From Hyphomicrobiaceae bacterium (GTDB lineage Bacteria; Pseudomonadota; Alphaproteobacteria; Rhizobiales; Hyphomicrobiaceae), in the NCBI GenBank assembly GCA_020638055.1, contig JACKJH010000001.1, positions 1,109,854 to 1,173,853 on the forward strand: 64,000 bases of DNA. Reading direction: 5' to 3'. A program made the translations under genes and the position numbers. How positions within the stretch are numbered: the first letter of the stretch is position 1; the number at the start of each line of letters is the position of its first letter. The notes below the pieces were generated by a model. It worked only from the letters and a program-made list of their open reading frames with translations, was not told where the DNA came from and searched no databases. Shown piece after piece: positions 28,082 to 36,291 of this stretch.

Positions 28082-28286
28082 GAGCGCATTCCGATCCGAT
28101 GGAATCGGATTGGCGCTCTAGATCGCGTTCACTTTTCATGGAATCGCGAACGCGCTCTATTTTCTTTTATTTTGAGCATGTTCTTCACGCCGAACCGCGT
28201 ACACTTCGGCTGAACATGCTCTAGTTTCTTGTTTGGTCGCATTTTCTTCGACGAACCGGTGTCCACTTCGTCGGAAAATGCTCTAG
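28082..28286. repeat. Mosaic of four palindromic intergenic repeat modules
   Basis: Four different modules lie side by side: A at 28082-28121 (core CCGATCCGATGGAATCGGAT), D at 28119-28159 (GCGTTCAC...GCGAACGC), C at 28174-28224 (GAGCATG...CATGCTCT) and B at 28228-28286 (CATTTTCTTCGACG...CGTCGGAAAATG). Modules end in CTAG or TAG and share that junction. Related modules recur at five other places in the window. Confidence 0.85.
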
Positions 28287-28621
28287 TATCCGCCCTTGCG
28301 GCGGCTTTCAGGCAGGCCAGCAATGCGCCCTGCAATCTTTGATGGATCCCCATTGAACAGGTCGTAGAGTTCTTTTTGATCGACGTTGCGGTCCCACTCT
28401 TCGGACATTGCCTTGACAATGGTGCGCGTGTTCGGCTGGGTCTGGTTATTGTTGAAGTATTCATCGCGCAGATAATTGATGATGGCCATGTGGTCGTCGG
28501 CAAGTTCGATGCCGTCCTGCTGCGCCAGCACCCGCGCCAGACCTTCGCTCCAATCTTCGTGATTTTCGAGATAACCATTGGCGTTGGTTTCAATTTCCCG
28601 ACCTTCGAATTCGATGGCCAT
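28283..28621 (-). CDS. Cysteine-less DsrC/TusE-family protein 1
   Basis: A 112-residue DsrC/TusE-family protein. The fold markers are plain: EFEGREIETNANGYLENHEDWSEG at the start, ADDHMAIINYLRDEYF in the middle and ELYDLFNGDPSKIAGRIAGLP at the end. True DsrC ends with two Cys spaced Cx10C; here the first is Arg (AGRIAGLP), and the tail ESRRKGGY has no Cys. It thus cannot carry a persulfide or disulfide and may be regulatory, as proposed for RspA-type paralogues. Start 28621 follows AAAGGGA. Its TAG stop lies in the CTAG of the repeat downstream. It ends the leftward dsr-linked operon. Confidence 0.88.
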   Translation of the reverse strand: MAIEFEGREIETNANGYLENHEDWSEGLARVLAQQDGIELADDHMAIINYLRDEYFNNNQTQPNTRTIVKAMSEEWDRNVDQKELYDLFNGDPSKIAGRIAGLPESRRKGGY

Positions 28622-28696
28622 TTCCATTCCCTTTCTCGTCTTCATCTCAGTGATGGGTGATAGGGCTGCCCGTTGATTGGGGCTGCCCGGTTTGGG

Positions 28697-30190
28697 TCAT
28701 CCCGACGTTGCAACATCGGAGCTCTTGGACGTGCTTGTGTCTCCAGGTGCGCCGAATGCCGCGGTGGCGGCGGCAATCTCGGCTGATGGCGGATTGTACC
28801 AAGCGAGCTTGTCGCGCAGCGATACCACCGAACCAATCACAATCAATGCAGGACCGACGACGTCGTTGGCTTTTGCGACTTCGGCAATGTTTGCCAAAGT
28901 GCCCGTTGCAACTTTCTGGTTGGGGCGTGTGCCGTTCTCGATGATTGCGACGGGAAGCGTTGGATCGGCGCCGTTGGCAATGAAGTCCGCCGTCAACTCG
29001 CCCAGGTAGGCCAATCCCATATAGATGACGACGGTCTGCCCTGGCTGGAAAAGATTTACATACTCGGCAGAGAGTCGGCCCGTCTTTGTGTGGCCGGTGA
29101 CAAAAACGCACGCTTGGGCATGGTCGCGATGGGTTAGCGGGATGCCGGCAAAACTTGCGCAACCCGATGCGGCGGTTATGCCGGGAACGATCTGGAAGGG
29201 GATGCCTTCGGCTGCCAGCAGTTCGATTTCCTCGCCGCCGCGTCCGAAGATAAACGGGTCACCGCCTTTTAAACGCAATACACGCTTTCCCTGGCGGGCC
29301 AGTGTCACGAGCAATTTGGAAATCTCTTCCTGGGGCAAGGCATGTTGATTGCGTTTCTTGCCGACATAGATGCGTTCGGCGTTGGGCCGCACCAGTTCCA
29401 TGATTGCGCTACCAATCAAGCGATCGTACACGACGACGTCCGCGCGCTGCATGAGGCGAAGGGCACGGAAGGTCAAAAGGTCGGGATCGCCTGGCCCGCC
29501 GCCGACGAGATATACCTCTCCGACTTCGGGCGGGCCTTTTGCGGCGTAACTGTCGGCTTGCTGTACCAGCAGGGCGCGTGCGCGTGGCTCGTCTCCTGCG
29601 AGTACGAGGTCAGCCACCGTGCCATCAACCAGTGTCTCAAGAAAATGGCGACGCGCGCGCCTGTCGGGCATGCGCTTGGCAATGGCCTCGCGTGCATCGC
29701 CCAGGAACCGCGTGAGCCTGCCGAATGCGGCGGGAATGGTGGCCTCCAGCCGTTCCGCTATAAGGCGGACCAGAAGCGGAGACGTGCCGGCCGAAGAAAT
29801 TGCTACGAGCAGGGGTGAACGGTCGATGATCGATGGCATTGTAAAGTCGCAGCCGTCGGCATGATCGGATGACACAAGGATGCCGCGCGTGCGCGCGATC
29901 CGACAAATGCGATCGTTTTCGCGTGGGTTTTCGGTGGCGGCAAAAACCAGGATTGCACCATCGAGGTGGGCGTCTGTGATCGTTCCAGTTCTAATGGTTG
30001 CGCCGGGTTGTTCGGCAACTTCATCAAGCGCATTGCCGGCGATTGTTTCGGTGCATGTGACGACCAAAACTTTGGCGCCGGCTCGGACGGCAGCACACGC
30101 GCGGCGGGCAGCTTGTTGCCCCGCGCCAGCCACGACAACTCTGCGGCCCTTCAGGTTTAGACAGATGGGCAACTGCTCCATCGTATTCAC
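28697..30190 (-). CDS. cysG: Siroheme synthase (multifunctional CysG)
   Basis: A 497-residue fusion that makes siroheme from uroporphyrinogen III. The N-terminal third is the NAD-dependent dehydrogenase/ferrochelatase (GRRVVVAGAGQQAARRA, Rossmann fold). The C-terminal two thirds are the SAM-dependent methyltransferase, with VYLVGGGPGDPDLLTFRAL near residue 227, DVVVYDRLIG, and KGGDPFIFGRGGEE. The tail of about 25 residues is Ser/Thr/Ala-rich and unique. It lies in the operon divergent from dsrA, so its siroheme probably serves DsrAB, after amidation by DsrN. The first Met (30190) or the fourth residue could be the start. Confidence 0.95.
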   Translation of the reverse strand: MNTMEQLPICLNLKGRRVVVAGAGQQAARRACAAVRAGAKVLVVTCTETIAGNALDEVAEQPGATIRTGTITDAHLDGAILVFAATENPRENDRICRIARTRGILVSSDHADGCDFTMPSIIDRSPLLVAISSAGTSPLLVRLIAERLEATIPAAFGRLTRFLGDAREAIAKRMPDRRARRHFLETLVDGTVADLVLAGDEPRARALLVQQADSYAAKGPPEVGEVYLVGGGPGDPDLLTFRALRLMQRADVVVYDRLIGSAIMELVRPNAERIYVGKKRNQHALPQEEISKLLVTLARQGKRVLRLKGGDPFIFGRGGEEIELLAAEGIPFQIVPGITAASGCASFAGIPLTHRDHAQACVFVTGHTKTGRLSAEYVNLFQPGQTVVIYMGLAYLGELTADFIANGADPTLPVAIIENGTRPNQKVATGTLANIAEVAKANDVVGPALIVIGSVVSLRDKLAWYNPPSAEIAAATAAFGAPGDTSTSKSSDVATSG

Positions 30191-30249
30191 TCCGGTCGTT
30201 CCCCGTTCGCTTTCGTAGGCGAGGGAGGATAGAAGCTAGAAAGCGGCTT

Positions 30250-30495
30250 TCAATCGGCCACGGTGTCGCCGTTGTCATCGGGCAGTTCTTTACGTGCCCA
30301 CTTCAACATGACGTCGGCCCACTTCTCGGCAGTTGCTTCATCAATGTCGAGGATAGTGAAACGGCGGCCTTCACGTATACGCATACGTAGCATTCGCAAA
30401 CCGCTTTCATGTTGCACGTCCTGAAGGAGTACGTCACGGCGATATGGTGCTTCGATGCGCGTTATATCGCGGGTGGTTCCGCTGCCTTCGCTCAC
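30250..30495 (-). CDS. Small conserved-looking protein in the dsr-divergent operon, 81 aa
   Basis: An 81-residue soluble protein I cannot name. Visible blocks are RDVLLQDVQHESGLRMLRMR and GRRFTILDIDEATAEKWADVMLKWA, an alpha/beta-like pattern with a Trp-rich helix. Its start overlaps the stop of the upstream 79-residue gene by four bases, showing coupled translation. It lies between the dioxygenase and cysG in a leftward operon opposite dsrA. Its role in sulfur oxidation is inferred only from this context. Confidence 0.7.
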   Translation of the reverse strand: MSEGSGTTRDITRIEAPYRRDVLLQDVQHESGLRMLRMRIREGRRFTILDIDEATAEKWADVMLKWARKELPDDNGDTVAD

Positions 30496-30731
30496 GATTG
30501 CCCCCTCAGATATCGACCGCCCAGAGCAAAAACGCGCTCGATTTCTTTTTGCCAGTTGCGAGGCGTGTCGGGGAAGTCCGGTTTGATGTCAAAGTTGACG
30601 AACCGGGCGCCTTCGTCAGCGGCCTTTGCAATAACTTGCAAAAGCCCCTCAAAGCTGCCGACTTGCGGATTGTAGATTACCAGGTCGCTCAATTGCACCA
30701 TGCCTGGTTCACGCTCGAGGTCGTGACTCAT
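30492..30731 (-). CDS. Small protein in the dsr-divergent operon, 79 aa
   Basis: A 79-residue soluble protein with start at 30731 after aggagaggaagc, an excellent ribosome binding site; the frame is open further upstream to 30788 but without one. Visible blocks are LSDLVIYNPQVGSFEGLLQVI and ARFVNFDIKPDFPDTPRNWQKEIERVF. I do not recognise the family. It is coupled by a four-base overlap to the next small gene and follows the dioxygenase gene, so the two small proteins may act together. Confidence 0.7.
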   Translation of the reverse strand: MSHDLEREPGMVQLSDLVIYNPQVGSFEGLLQVIAKAADEGARFVNFDIKPDFPDTPRNWQKEIERVFALGGRYLRGQS

Positions 30732-30879
30732 ATTAGCTTCCTCTCCTGTTGGGCAAGCCTTGAAGACGTGAAACCTTGTCGTCCGCATATTGCCGCTGCT
30801 TGATGATTAACGCGGTCGAATGTTGGTGGCGCCGTCAGAGTTCAGCGCCCCTGGGCCGCTTGTTGCAATGTTTCGGTGT

Positions 30880-31830
30880 TCATGTTCCTGCAATCTGTTC
30901 CTTGTATCGCACGCGATACAACAAGCGAGCTGCGCTTTCGCCATTTTCGAAGGCCGTGCGCGTGTGGAGCACGTTATTTGATATGAGCCCTTGGTTTTCA
31001 GCCAGCCTGTATTTGATAATCAGTGGCTCTTCCTCACCAGCCAAAAGCTGATTGAGGAAGGCAACGGCGGCACGCGTGTCGTGATCCTCGCGCCAATGAA
31101 TGTTGCGCGTTCGTGCCGTGTAACGCATCGTCATGCGGCCCAGCTTGTCGATCAGGAACACGGGGCCGACCGATACGGGACGAACGCTGCCGTCCTCTTC
31201 GACTGACTCGGGAATTGTCATTGCCTGGGGGTGCATCAGGGCGGCGACCATGGCCGGGTCCTTATCGCGCAATCTTATGTAGGCGATCTCTGGATCAAGC
31301 AGTGCGTTAATTCCGCCCTGGGCCGCGGGGCGAACGCAATGCAGGAGCATTCCCCTGATTGGCGATGAGACCGGATTATAATAGCCATCGGTGTGCCAAG
31401 AGAGAGCCCTAGTCGTGTAAGGTATGAAGCCGCGCCTTGTGTCGGCCTGGGTGACTTCGATCGCGACGATGCCGTCATCATCCGCTGAGCGATGTGTCTC
31501 GGTGTCACCAAGCCCGAGGGCGGCGCCGAATTTGCGAATGTCAGGCCTGAGTACGTCTGGGTCCTGGGCGAACGTGGATTGCACATTTACGTGATAGATG
31601 GCCATCCCCGCACGCCGACACATGGCGATGATCGACGACTTTTCCCCTTCTGTTGGCTGTCCTAAATCAGCCAGGTTGACGATAAGTTCGTCGGCGCTCG
31701 TTGGGTATTCTGCAAGTTTTTTTTCACGCCACGCCTGATACGCTGAAAAATTTGTCAGATCAAATTTTTCTCTCGCAAAATCAGATGGTTGCTCTTTATC
31801 CTTTGCAACTGAAGCGGAAAAGTCGCGCAT
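30880..31830 (-). CDS. TauD/TfdA-type Fe(II)/2-oxoglutarate dioxygenase
   Basis: A 316-residue protein of the TauD/GBBH dioxygenase family. The metal site is seen as the HxD of LSWHTDGYYNP near residue 146 and a distal His in NNVLHTRTAFEN near 289, with an Arg-rich tail (ARLLYRVRYKEQ) that should bind 2-oxoglutarate. The substrate is unknown; related enzymes attack sulfonates and carnitine-type amines. It is the first gene of the operon divergent from dsrA, so a sulfonate feeding sulfite, or a regulatory metabolite, is plausible. A candidate operator lies 29 bases upstream of its start. Confidence 0.88.
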   Translation of the reverse strand: MRDFSASVAKDKEQPSDFAREKFDLTNFSAYQAWREKKLAEYPTSADELIVNLADLGQPTEGEKSSIIAMCRRAGMAIYHVNVQSTFAQDPDVLRPDIRKFGAALGLGDTETHRSADDDGIVAIEVTQADTRRGFIPYTTRALSWHTDGYYNPVSSPIRGMLLHCVRPAAQGGINALLDPEIAYIRLRDKDPAMVAALMHPQAMTIPESVEEDGSVRPVSVGPVFLIDKLGRMTMRYTARTRNIHWREDHDTRAAVAFLNQLLAGEEEPLIIKYRLAENQGLISNNVLHTRTAFENGESAARLLYRVRYKEQIAGT

Positions 31831-32293
31831 CGAACTGAACTCCGTTCACAGGTTTTTTGTGGAATATATTTTCCCAAATTGAGTGCGTGGCACCATATAT
31901 TCCCACTAGACAGGTAGGAAAAAGCCAACGAAATTGCAAAATGCGCGGCGGTTGGTCACGCAAGTTAAGAAGTCAGGACTTTTGGCTTGTGCGACGAATG
32001 CTTGCAGTTCTAATATGCAAACCTACGAATATGCAAGAGTGTGACGGTTGCCAGAAAATTCAGAGTGACAACCCATAAGCACCACGGTCGTTAGTAGGAG
32101 GTTGGCACCGAACTGCCAGCGTGAGGTCTAAACCGTTCTCGCGCTATGCTCTGATCCCGCCAGGGTTAATGTCCCGCGTGATCTCGAGCGTGCAGCGGCG
32201 CCCCGCTGGTGAGGGAGGTTAAATCTTCACCAGTTGGATGCACTGGATATCGCAGCCCTCCCTGTTGGGGAGGAAAACGAAGGGAAGAACGCA
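31831..32293. promoter_or_regulatory. Divergent promoter region between the two dsr operons
   Basis: This 463-base region separates the leftward dioxygenase-cysG operon from dsrA. Near its left end GTGGAATATAT (31859-31869) faces ATATATTCCCAC (31895-31906), an inverted repeat with a 25-base spacer that fits a dimeric regulator. Further right the hairpin CAGCGGCGCCCCGCTG near 32192-32207 precedes the dsrA leader. No gene is seen. Both operons are probably controlled here together. Confidence 0.6.
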
Positions 32294-33610
32294 ATGGCGG
32301 ATGAGGCAAAATTTGAAGGCGTTGGTACGGCAGGCAAAGAGTTTGAAGCCCGCGCGACACCAAAGCTTGATGAGTTGGAAGGCGGGCCGTGGCCAAGTTT
32401 CGTAACGGGCCTTAAGCGGCTTCGCGATGCCAAGGATAAGCCCTATGCCGAGTACATGAACGATCTGCTCGGTCAGCTTGAGCACTCCTACACGGAAAAG
32501 CTTGGCTTCTGGAAGGGTGGCACGGTCTCTGTGTTCGGTTATGGCGGCGGAATTATTCCGCGCTTCTCCGAAGTTGGTGACAAGTTCCCTGCATCCAAGG
32601 AGTTCCACACGCTGCGCGTGATGCCTCCGCCTGGCTATCACTACACGACCGATATCCTGCGTAAGATGTGCGATATTTGGGAACGTAATGGCTCAGGTCT
32701 GATCGCATTCCATGGTCAGTCCGGAGACATCATGTTCCAGGGCACGACGACGGAAGGTTGTCAGGCGGCGTTCGACGAACTCAACGAGCTGGGCTTCGAT
32801 CTTGGTGGTGCGGGTCCGGCGTTGCGCACATCGATGAGCTGCGTTGGTCATGCTCGTTGTGAGATGTCGATGTATGATGAGCCTCGCGCGCAACGTGAGA
32901 TCATCAACGAAAACGTATCGGAAATTCACCGGCCGGCTCTGCCCTACAAATTCAAATTCAAGTTCTCGGGGTGCGCCAACGATTGTGTCAACGCCATTCA
33001 CCGTGCGGACTTTGCTGTCATTGGCACGTGGCGCGACGATATCAAGATCAATCAGGACGAGGTGAAGGCCTACGTCGAGGAGCAGGGTCGCAAGTATGTC
33101 ATTGACCACGTCGTGGCGATGTGCCCGACGCGAGCTGTTTCTCTCAATGACGACAACACTCTCGAAATCGACAACAAGAGCTGCGTGCGCTGCATGCACT
33201 GCATCAACGTGATGCACAAGGCGCTTGCGCCAGGTGATGATCGCGGCATTTCAGTTCTTATTGGCGGTAAACGTGCACTCAAGGTTGGTGACCTGATGGG
33301 CACGATGGTCGTTCCGTTCATGAAGCTTGAGACGGATGAGGACTTTGCGAAGTTGCGCGAGTTCGGGACCAACATGATCGAGTTCTTCGCTGAGAACGCG
33401 CTTGAGCATGAGCGTGTGGGTGAAACCATTGATCGTATTGGCCTGCCCGCGTTCCTTGAGGCAATGGACATTATGCCCGATCCCAACATGGTCAAGCATC
33501 CGCGGACGTCGTGCTACGTGCGCACGGATGACTTCACCGAAGAGGCCGAAAAGTACTTCGAGAACAAAGGGCTCGCCAAGGACGGTTCGGCTCGGGACGC
33601 AGCCGAATAA
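32294..33610 (+). CDS. dsrA: Dissimilatory sulfite reductase alpha subunit (reverse type)
   Basis: The 438-residue alpha subunit of the sulfite reductase that, in sulfur oxidisers, works in the oxidative direction and turns DsrC-bound sulfur into sulfite in the cytoplasm. The siroheme/[4Fe-4S] motifs are present: MSCVGHARCEMSMYDE (Cx5C) and SGCANDCVNAIHRA. An inserted ferredoxin domain follows (CVRCMHCINVMHK). Start 32294 follows GAAGGGAAG; an open frame reaches further back to 32234 but without a better site. It heads the dsrABEFHCMKLJOPN operon. The oxidative assignment rests on dsrEFH and dsrL downstream. Confidence 0.97.
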   Translation: MADEAKFEGVGTAGKEFEARATPKLDELEGGPWPSFVTGLKRLRDAKDKPYAEYMNDLLGQLEHSYTEKLGFWKGGTVSVFGYGGGIIPRFSEVGDKFPASKEFHTLRVMPPPGYHYTTDILRKMCDIWERNGSGLIAFHGQSGDIMFQGTTTEGCQAAFDELNELGFDLGGAGPALRTSMSCVGHARCEMSMYDEPRAQREIINENVSEIHRPALPYKFKFKFSGCANDCVNAIHRADFAVIGTWRDDIKINQDEVKAYVEEQGRKYVIDHVVAMCPTRAVSLNDDNTLEIDNKSCVRCMHCINVMHKALAPGDDRGISVLIGGKRALKVGDLMGTMVVPFMKLETDEDFAKLREFGTNMIEFFAENALEHERVGETIDRIGLPAFLEAMDIMPDPNMVKHPRTSCYVRTDDFTEEAEKYFENKGLAKDGSARDAAE

Positions 33611-33619
33611 GGCCAACGA

Positions 33620-33662
33620 ACTTGCGGTCCTGGGTCGGATGATCCGAACCAGGACCGCAAGT
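33620..33662 (+). promoter_or_regulatory. Large hairpin between dsrA and dsrB
   Basis: ACTTGCGGTCCTGG (33620-33633) pairs perfectly with CCAGGACCGCAAGT (33649-33662), with an inner short stem. There is no T-tract, so it is more likely an mRNA-stability or processing structure than a terminator. The dsrA-dsrB gap is unusually long at 168 bases. Confidence 0.7.
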
Positions 33663-33778
33663 GAATTTCGCCGAATGAAGGCATGAATCCAGGCCATGGC
33701 GCTGGCATAGTTCCGGTGGGCGGATGGAGTGCGTCTAAGGCGCAAGATATAGAAATTCGTTAGTCGAGAGGAAAAACG

Positions 33779-34885
33779 ATGAGCCAAGGAGCACAGGCGG
33801 CGCCGCCGAAGCCAAAGCCTAAAAAGCGTACGCCCATCGAGTCCGGCGTGCCGGATCCGAAGCAATTCATGCACCCTGTAATGGTCAAGAATTATGGCCA
33901 GTGGGCTTATCATGAACGCCCACGTCCCGGTGTGCTGAAGCACGTCGCCAAGAGCGGTGATGAAATCTACACCGTTCGTGCGGGTACGCAGCGCCAGATG
34001 GACGTTTATACGATCCGCACGCTTTGCGACATCGCAGACAATGTTGGTGATGGTTTCGTCCGCTTCACGACGCGTTCCAACATCGAATTCATGACGTCGA
34101 GCTTCGAAAAAGTTCCAGCCCTCATAAAGGCCCTTAATGAAAAGGGTTTTCCTGTCGGCGGAACCGGCAACTCGGTGTCGATGATTTCGCATACCCAGGG
34201 CTACCTGCACTGCGATATTCCAGGAACGGATGCTTCGGGCGTCGTCAAGAGCCTGATGGACATGCTTCATACGGAATTCGTACAGGAAGACATGCCCAAC
34301 CGCGTGCGCATCACCACGTCGTGCTGTCAGATCAACTGCGGTGGCCAGGGTGATATAGCCATTAACGTGCAGTACACGAAGCCGCCGAAGATCAATCATG
34401 ATCTCGTCGCAAACGTTTGCGAACGCCCGGCTGTTGTTGCGCGGTGCCCGGTTGCCGCCATTCGTCCTGCCATGGTCAATGGTAAGCCGTCGCTTGAAGT
34501 TGATGAAAAGAAGTGCGTGTGCTGCGGCGCCTGCTACCCGCCATGTCCGCCGATGCAAATCAATAGCGCGGAGTCGACCAAGATCGCGATCTGGGTTGGT
34601 GGCAAGCATTCGAACGCTCGCTCGCGGCCGACATTCCATAAGCTCGCGGTTGCCAACCTGCCCAACAACCCGCCGCATTGGCCCGAGGTTGAGGAAATCG
34701 TTCGCAAGATTCTCTACGCCTACAAGGATGGAGCGAAGGATTGGGAGCGTCTGGGCGAATGGATCGAGCGGATCGGCTGGCCACGCTTCTTCAAGGAGAC
34801 TGATCTGGCGTTTACCAAGCATCACCTCGATACTTGGACGGGTGCCCGACACACAATGAACATGTCGGCGCACGTGCGCTTCTAA
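33779..34885 (+). CDS. dsrB: Dissimilatory sulfite reductase beta subunit (reverse type)
   Basis: The 368-residue beta subunit, which carries the catalytic siroheme of the DsrA2B2 enzyme. The family Cys motifs are seen in RITTSCCQINCGGQGD and in the ferredoxin insert KKCVCCGACYPPCPP. The N-terminus has a short Pro/Lys-rich extension (PPKPKPKKRTPIESG). It begins with ATG after gagaggaaaaac. Length and motifs are normal for a working subunit. It is separated from dsrA by 168 bases carrying a large hairpin but clearly in the same operon. Confidence 0.97.
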   Translation: MSQGAQAAPPKPKPKKRTPIESGVPDPKQFMHPVMVKNYGQWAYHERPRPGVLKHVAKSGDEIYTVRAGTQRQMDVYTIRTLCDIADNVGDGFVRFTTRSNIEFMTSSFEKVPALIKALNEKGFPVGGTGNSVSMISHTQGYLHCDIPGTDASGVVKSLMDMLHTEFVQEDMPNRVRITTSCCQINCGGQGDIAINVQYTKPPKINHDLVANVCERPAVVARCPVAAIRPAMVNGKPSLEVDEKKCVCCGACYPPCPPMQINSAESTKIAIWVGGKHSNARSRPTFHKLAVANLPNNPPHWPEVEEIVRKILYAYKDGAKDWERLGEWIERIGWPRFFKETDLAFTKHHLDTWTGARHTMNMSAHVRF

Positions 34886-34892
34886 CAACAAT

Positions 34893-34934
34893 GTGTTCCC
34901 GCCCAAGTGACTTCGGTCACTGCGGCGGGAGCAC
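34893..34934 (+). promoter_or_regulatory. Hairpin between dsrB and dsrE
   Basis: An inner stem AGTGAC-TTCG-GTCACT is extended by TCCCGCC against GGCGGGA. The stable TTCG loop and absence of a T-run suggest a processing or stability hairpin separating the dsrAB part of the message from the rest. Confidence 0.65.
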
Positions 34935-35056
34935 GACAGGCAAACAATCCGGGTGTTGCTGCGTGGTGTGCCGTTGTCTGTCGAGAGCGGGTTTGTGCGG
35001 CTGCCGGAAAAGTAAAAACCTAATAAGAACAATTGCAATAAGGGAGAGGTGCGGCT

Positions 35057-35455
35057 GTGAAGCTGAGCATCCTGGTCAACGAAGGTCCATACACGCACCA
35101 AGCTGCGGATTCGGCCTATCAGTTTACGAAGGCCGCGCTTGAAAAGGGCAACGAAATTTTTCGTGTGTTCTTTTACAACGACGGCGTCAACAACGGTACG
35201 CGTTTGACGGTTCCGCCGCAGGACGACCGCAATATTCAAAAGAACTGGTCCGAATTGGCTGAGCAGTACAAGCTCGACCTCGTCGTGTGCATTGCGGCTG
35301 CCCAACGCCGCGGCATTCTCGATGAAGGCGAGGCCAAGCGCCATGGCAAAGGTGAGGGCGCGGCAAATATAGCTCCCGGTTTCCGGATCTCAGGTCTTGG
35401 TCAGTTGATTGAGGCTGGCATCGAGGCAGACCGCCTCGTCGTGTTTGGCGATTGA
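35057..35455 (+). CDS. dsrE: Sulfur transferase subunit DsrE
   Basis: The 132-residue catalytic subunit of the DsrE2F2H2 sulfur carrier, which hands persulfide sulfur to DsrC in the cytoplasm. The active Cys is that of LVVCIAAAQRRGILDE. It starts with GTG at 35057 after gggagaggt. Presence of dsrEFH marks the oxidative, not the reductive, form of the pathway. The gene is followed closely by dsrF and dsrH. A 171-base gap with a hairpin separates it from dsrB. Confidence 0.96.
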   Translation: MKLSILVNEGPYTHQAADSAYQFTKAALEKGNEIFRVFFYNDGVNNGTRLTVPPQDDRNIQKNWSELAEQYKLDLVVCIAAAQRRGILDEGEAKRHGKGEGAANIAPGFRISGLGQLIEAGIEADRLVVFGD

Positions 35456-35466
35456 GGGGCGCGCAG

Positions 35467-35874
35467 ATGTCAGAAGCCAAGAAATTTCTATATGTGAATC
35501 GTAGAGCGCCTTACGGCACCATTTACGCGCTTGAAAGCCTTGAGGTCGTGTTGATCGGCGCGGCGTTCGATCAGGACGTTAGCCTGGCATTCATCGACGA
35601 TGGCGTGTTCCAGATTGCGAAAGGCCAGGACACCAAGAGCCTCGGTGTCAAGAACTTCTCGCCCACCTATCGTGCTTTGGGTGACTACGGCGTTACGAAG
35701 CTTTATGTCGAAAAGGAAAGCCTGGCTGAGCGTGGGCTGACCGAGGACGACTTGATGCCAATCATCTATGAAGATGAAAACGACAACTTCGCGGAGAAGC
35801 CTTCGCTAATCTTTGTCGATCGTGCGGAAATGGCAAAGATGATGAGTGAGCAGGACATTGTCCTGAGCTTCTGA
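35467..35874 (+). CDS. dsrF: Sulfur transferase subunit DsrF
   Basis: A 135-residue DsrE-fold protein (KFLYVNRRAPYGTIYALESLEV, then GAAFDQDVSLAFIDDGVFQI). It forms the DsrEFH hexamer with DsrE and DsrH. No Cys is present in the position used by DsrE, as expected for this subunit. I chose the ATG at 35467 because the upstream in-frame start overlaps dsrE and lacks spacing to a binding site. It lies 11 bases after dsrE. Confidence 0.95.
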   Translation: MSEAKKFLYVNRRAPYGTIYALESLEVVLIGAAFDQDVSLAFIDDGVFQIAKGQDTKSLGVKNFSPTYRALGDYGVTKLYVEKESLAERGLTEDDLMPIIYEDENDNFAEKPSLIFVDRAEMAKMMSEQDIVLSF

Positions 35875-35900
35875 GGCAAAAAATTTCAAGGGTTATCGCA

Positions 35901-36206
35901 ATGCCGACATTGCACATGGTCAACAAATCTCCTTTCGAACGCAACGCGCTGCAAAGCTGCTTGGCGCACGCGCTTGATGGGGATGGCGTGCTGCTATTCG
36001 AAGACGGTGTCTACGGCGCCATTAAAGGCAGCAGCGTGAGCGGTGATGTTGAAGGCAAAGGTGGCGTCAAGATTTATGTTCTTGGTGCAGATCTTGGCGC
36101 GAGAGGCATCGAAAGTGGCCGCCTAATCGAAGGCATCACGGTTGTGGATTACCCGGGTTTTGTCGATCTCGTGACGTCACACGACAGGTCGCAGTCCTGG
36201 TTGTAA
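35901..36206 (+). CDS. dsrH: Sulfur transferase subunit DsrH
   Basis: A 101-residue DsrH/TusB-type protein (LHMVNKSPFERNALQSCLAHA, then GDGVLLFEDGVYGAIKG). The Cys in ALQSCL matches the Cys position known in DsrH. It completes the DsrEFH complex that loads sulfur onto DsrC. It ends 85 bases before dsrC. Confidence 0.95.
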   Translation: MPTLHMVNKSPFERNALQSCLAHALDGDGVLLFEDGVYGAIKGSSVSGDVEGKGGVKIYVLGADLGARGIESGRLIEGITVVDYPGFVDLVTSHDRSQSWL

Positions 36207-36291
36207 TGTGGTCTTGCACCACACAATTCGCGCTTCTAGGGCGCGCGCCCCTCGGGGCTAATACAGTCGCTAACCTAAGGGAGAAAAAGCG
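36207..36291 (+). promoter_or_regulatory. dsrH-dsrC leader with two hairpins
   Basis: GTGGTcttgcACCAC (36208-36222) and the perfect palindrome GGGCGCGCGCCC (36239-36250) lie in the gap before dsrC. DsrC is usually made in large amounts, so an extra promoter or a stabilising 5' structure here is plausible. No clear -10 box was seen. Confidence 0.5.

Noticed and set aside
28082..28286. CRISPR-like array from the repeated modules
   Set aside because: The modules differ from each other, have no uniform spacers, and no cas genes are present.
33251..35344. Leftward 697-codon open reading antisense to dsrA and dsrB
   Set aside because: Its sequence is rich in Arg, His and Leu with no domain, and it is the mirror of strongly conserved coding DNA on the other strand.
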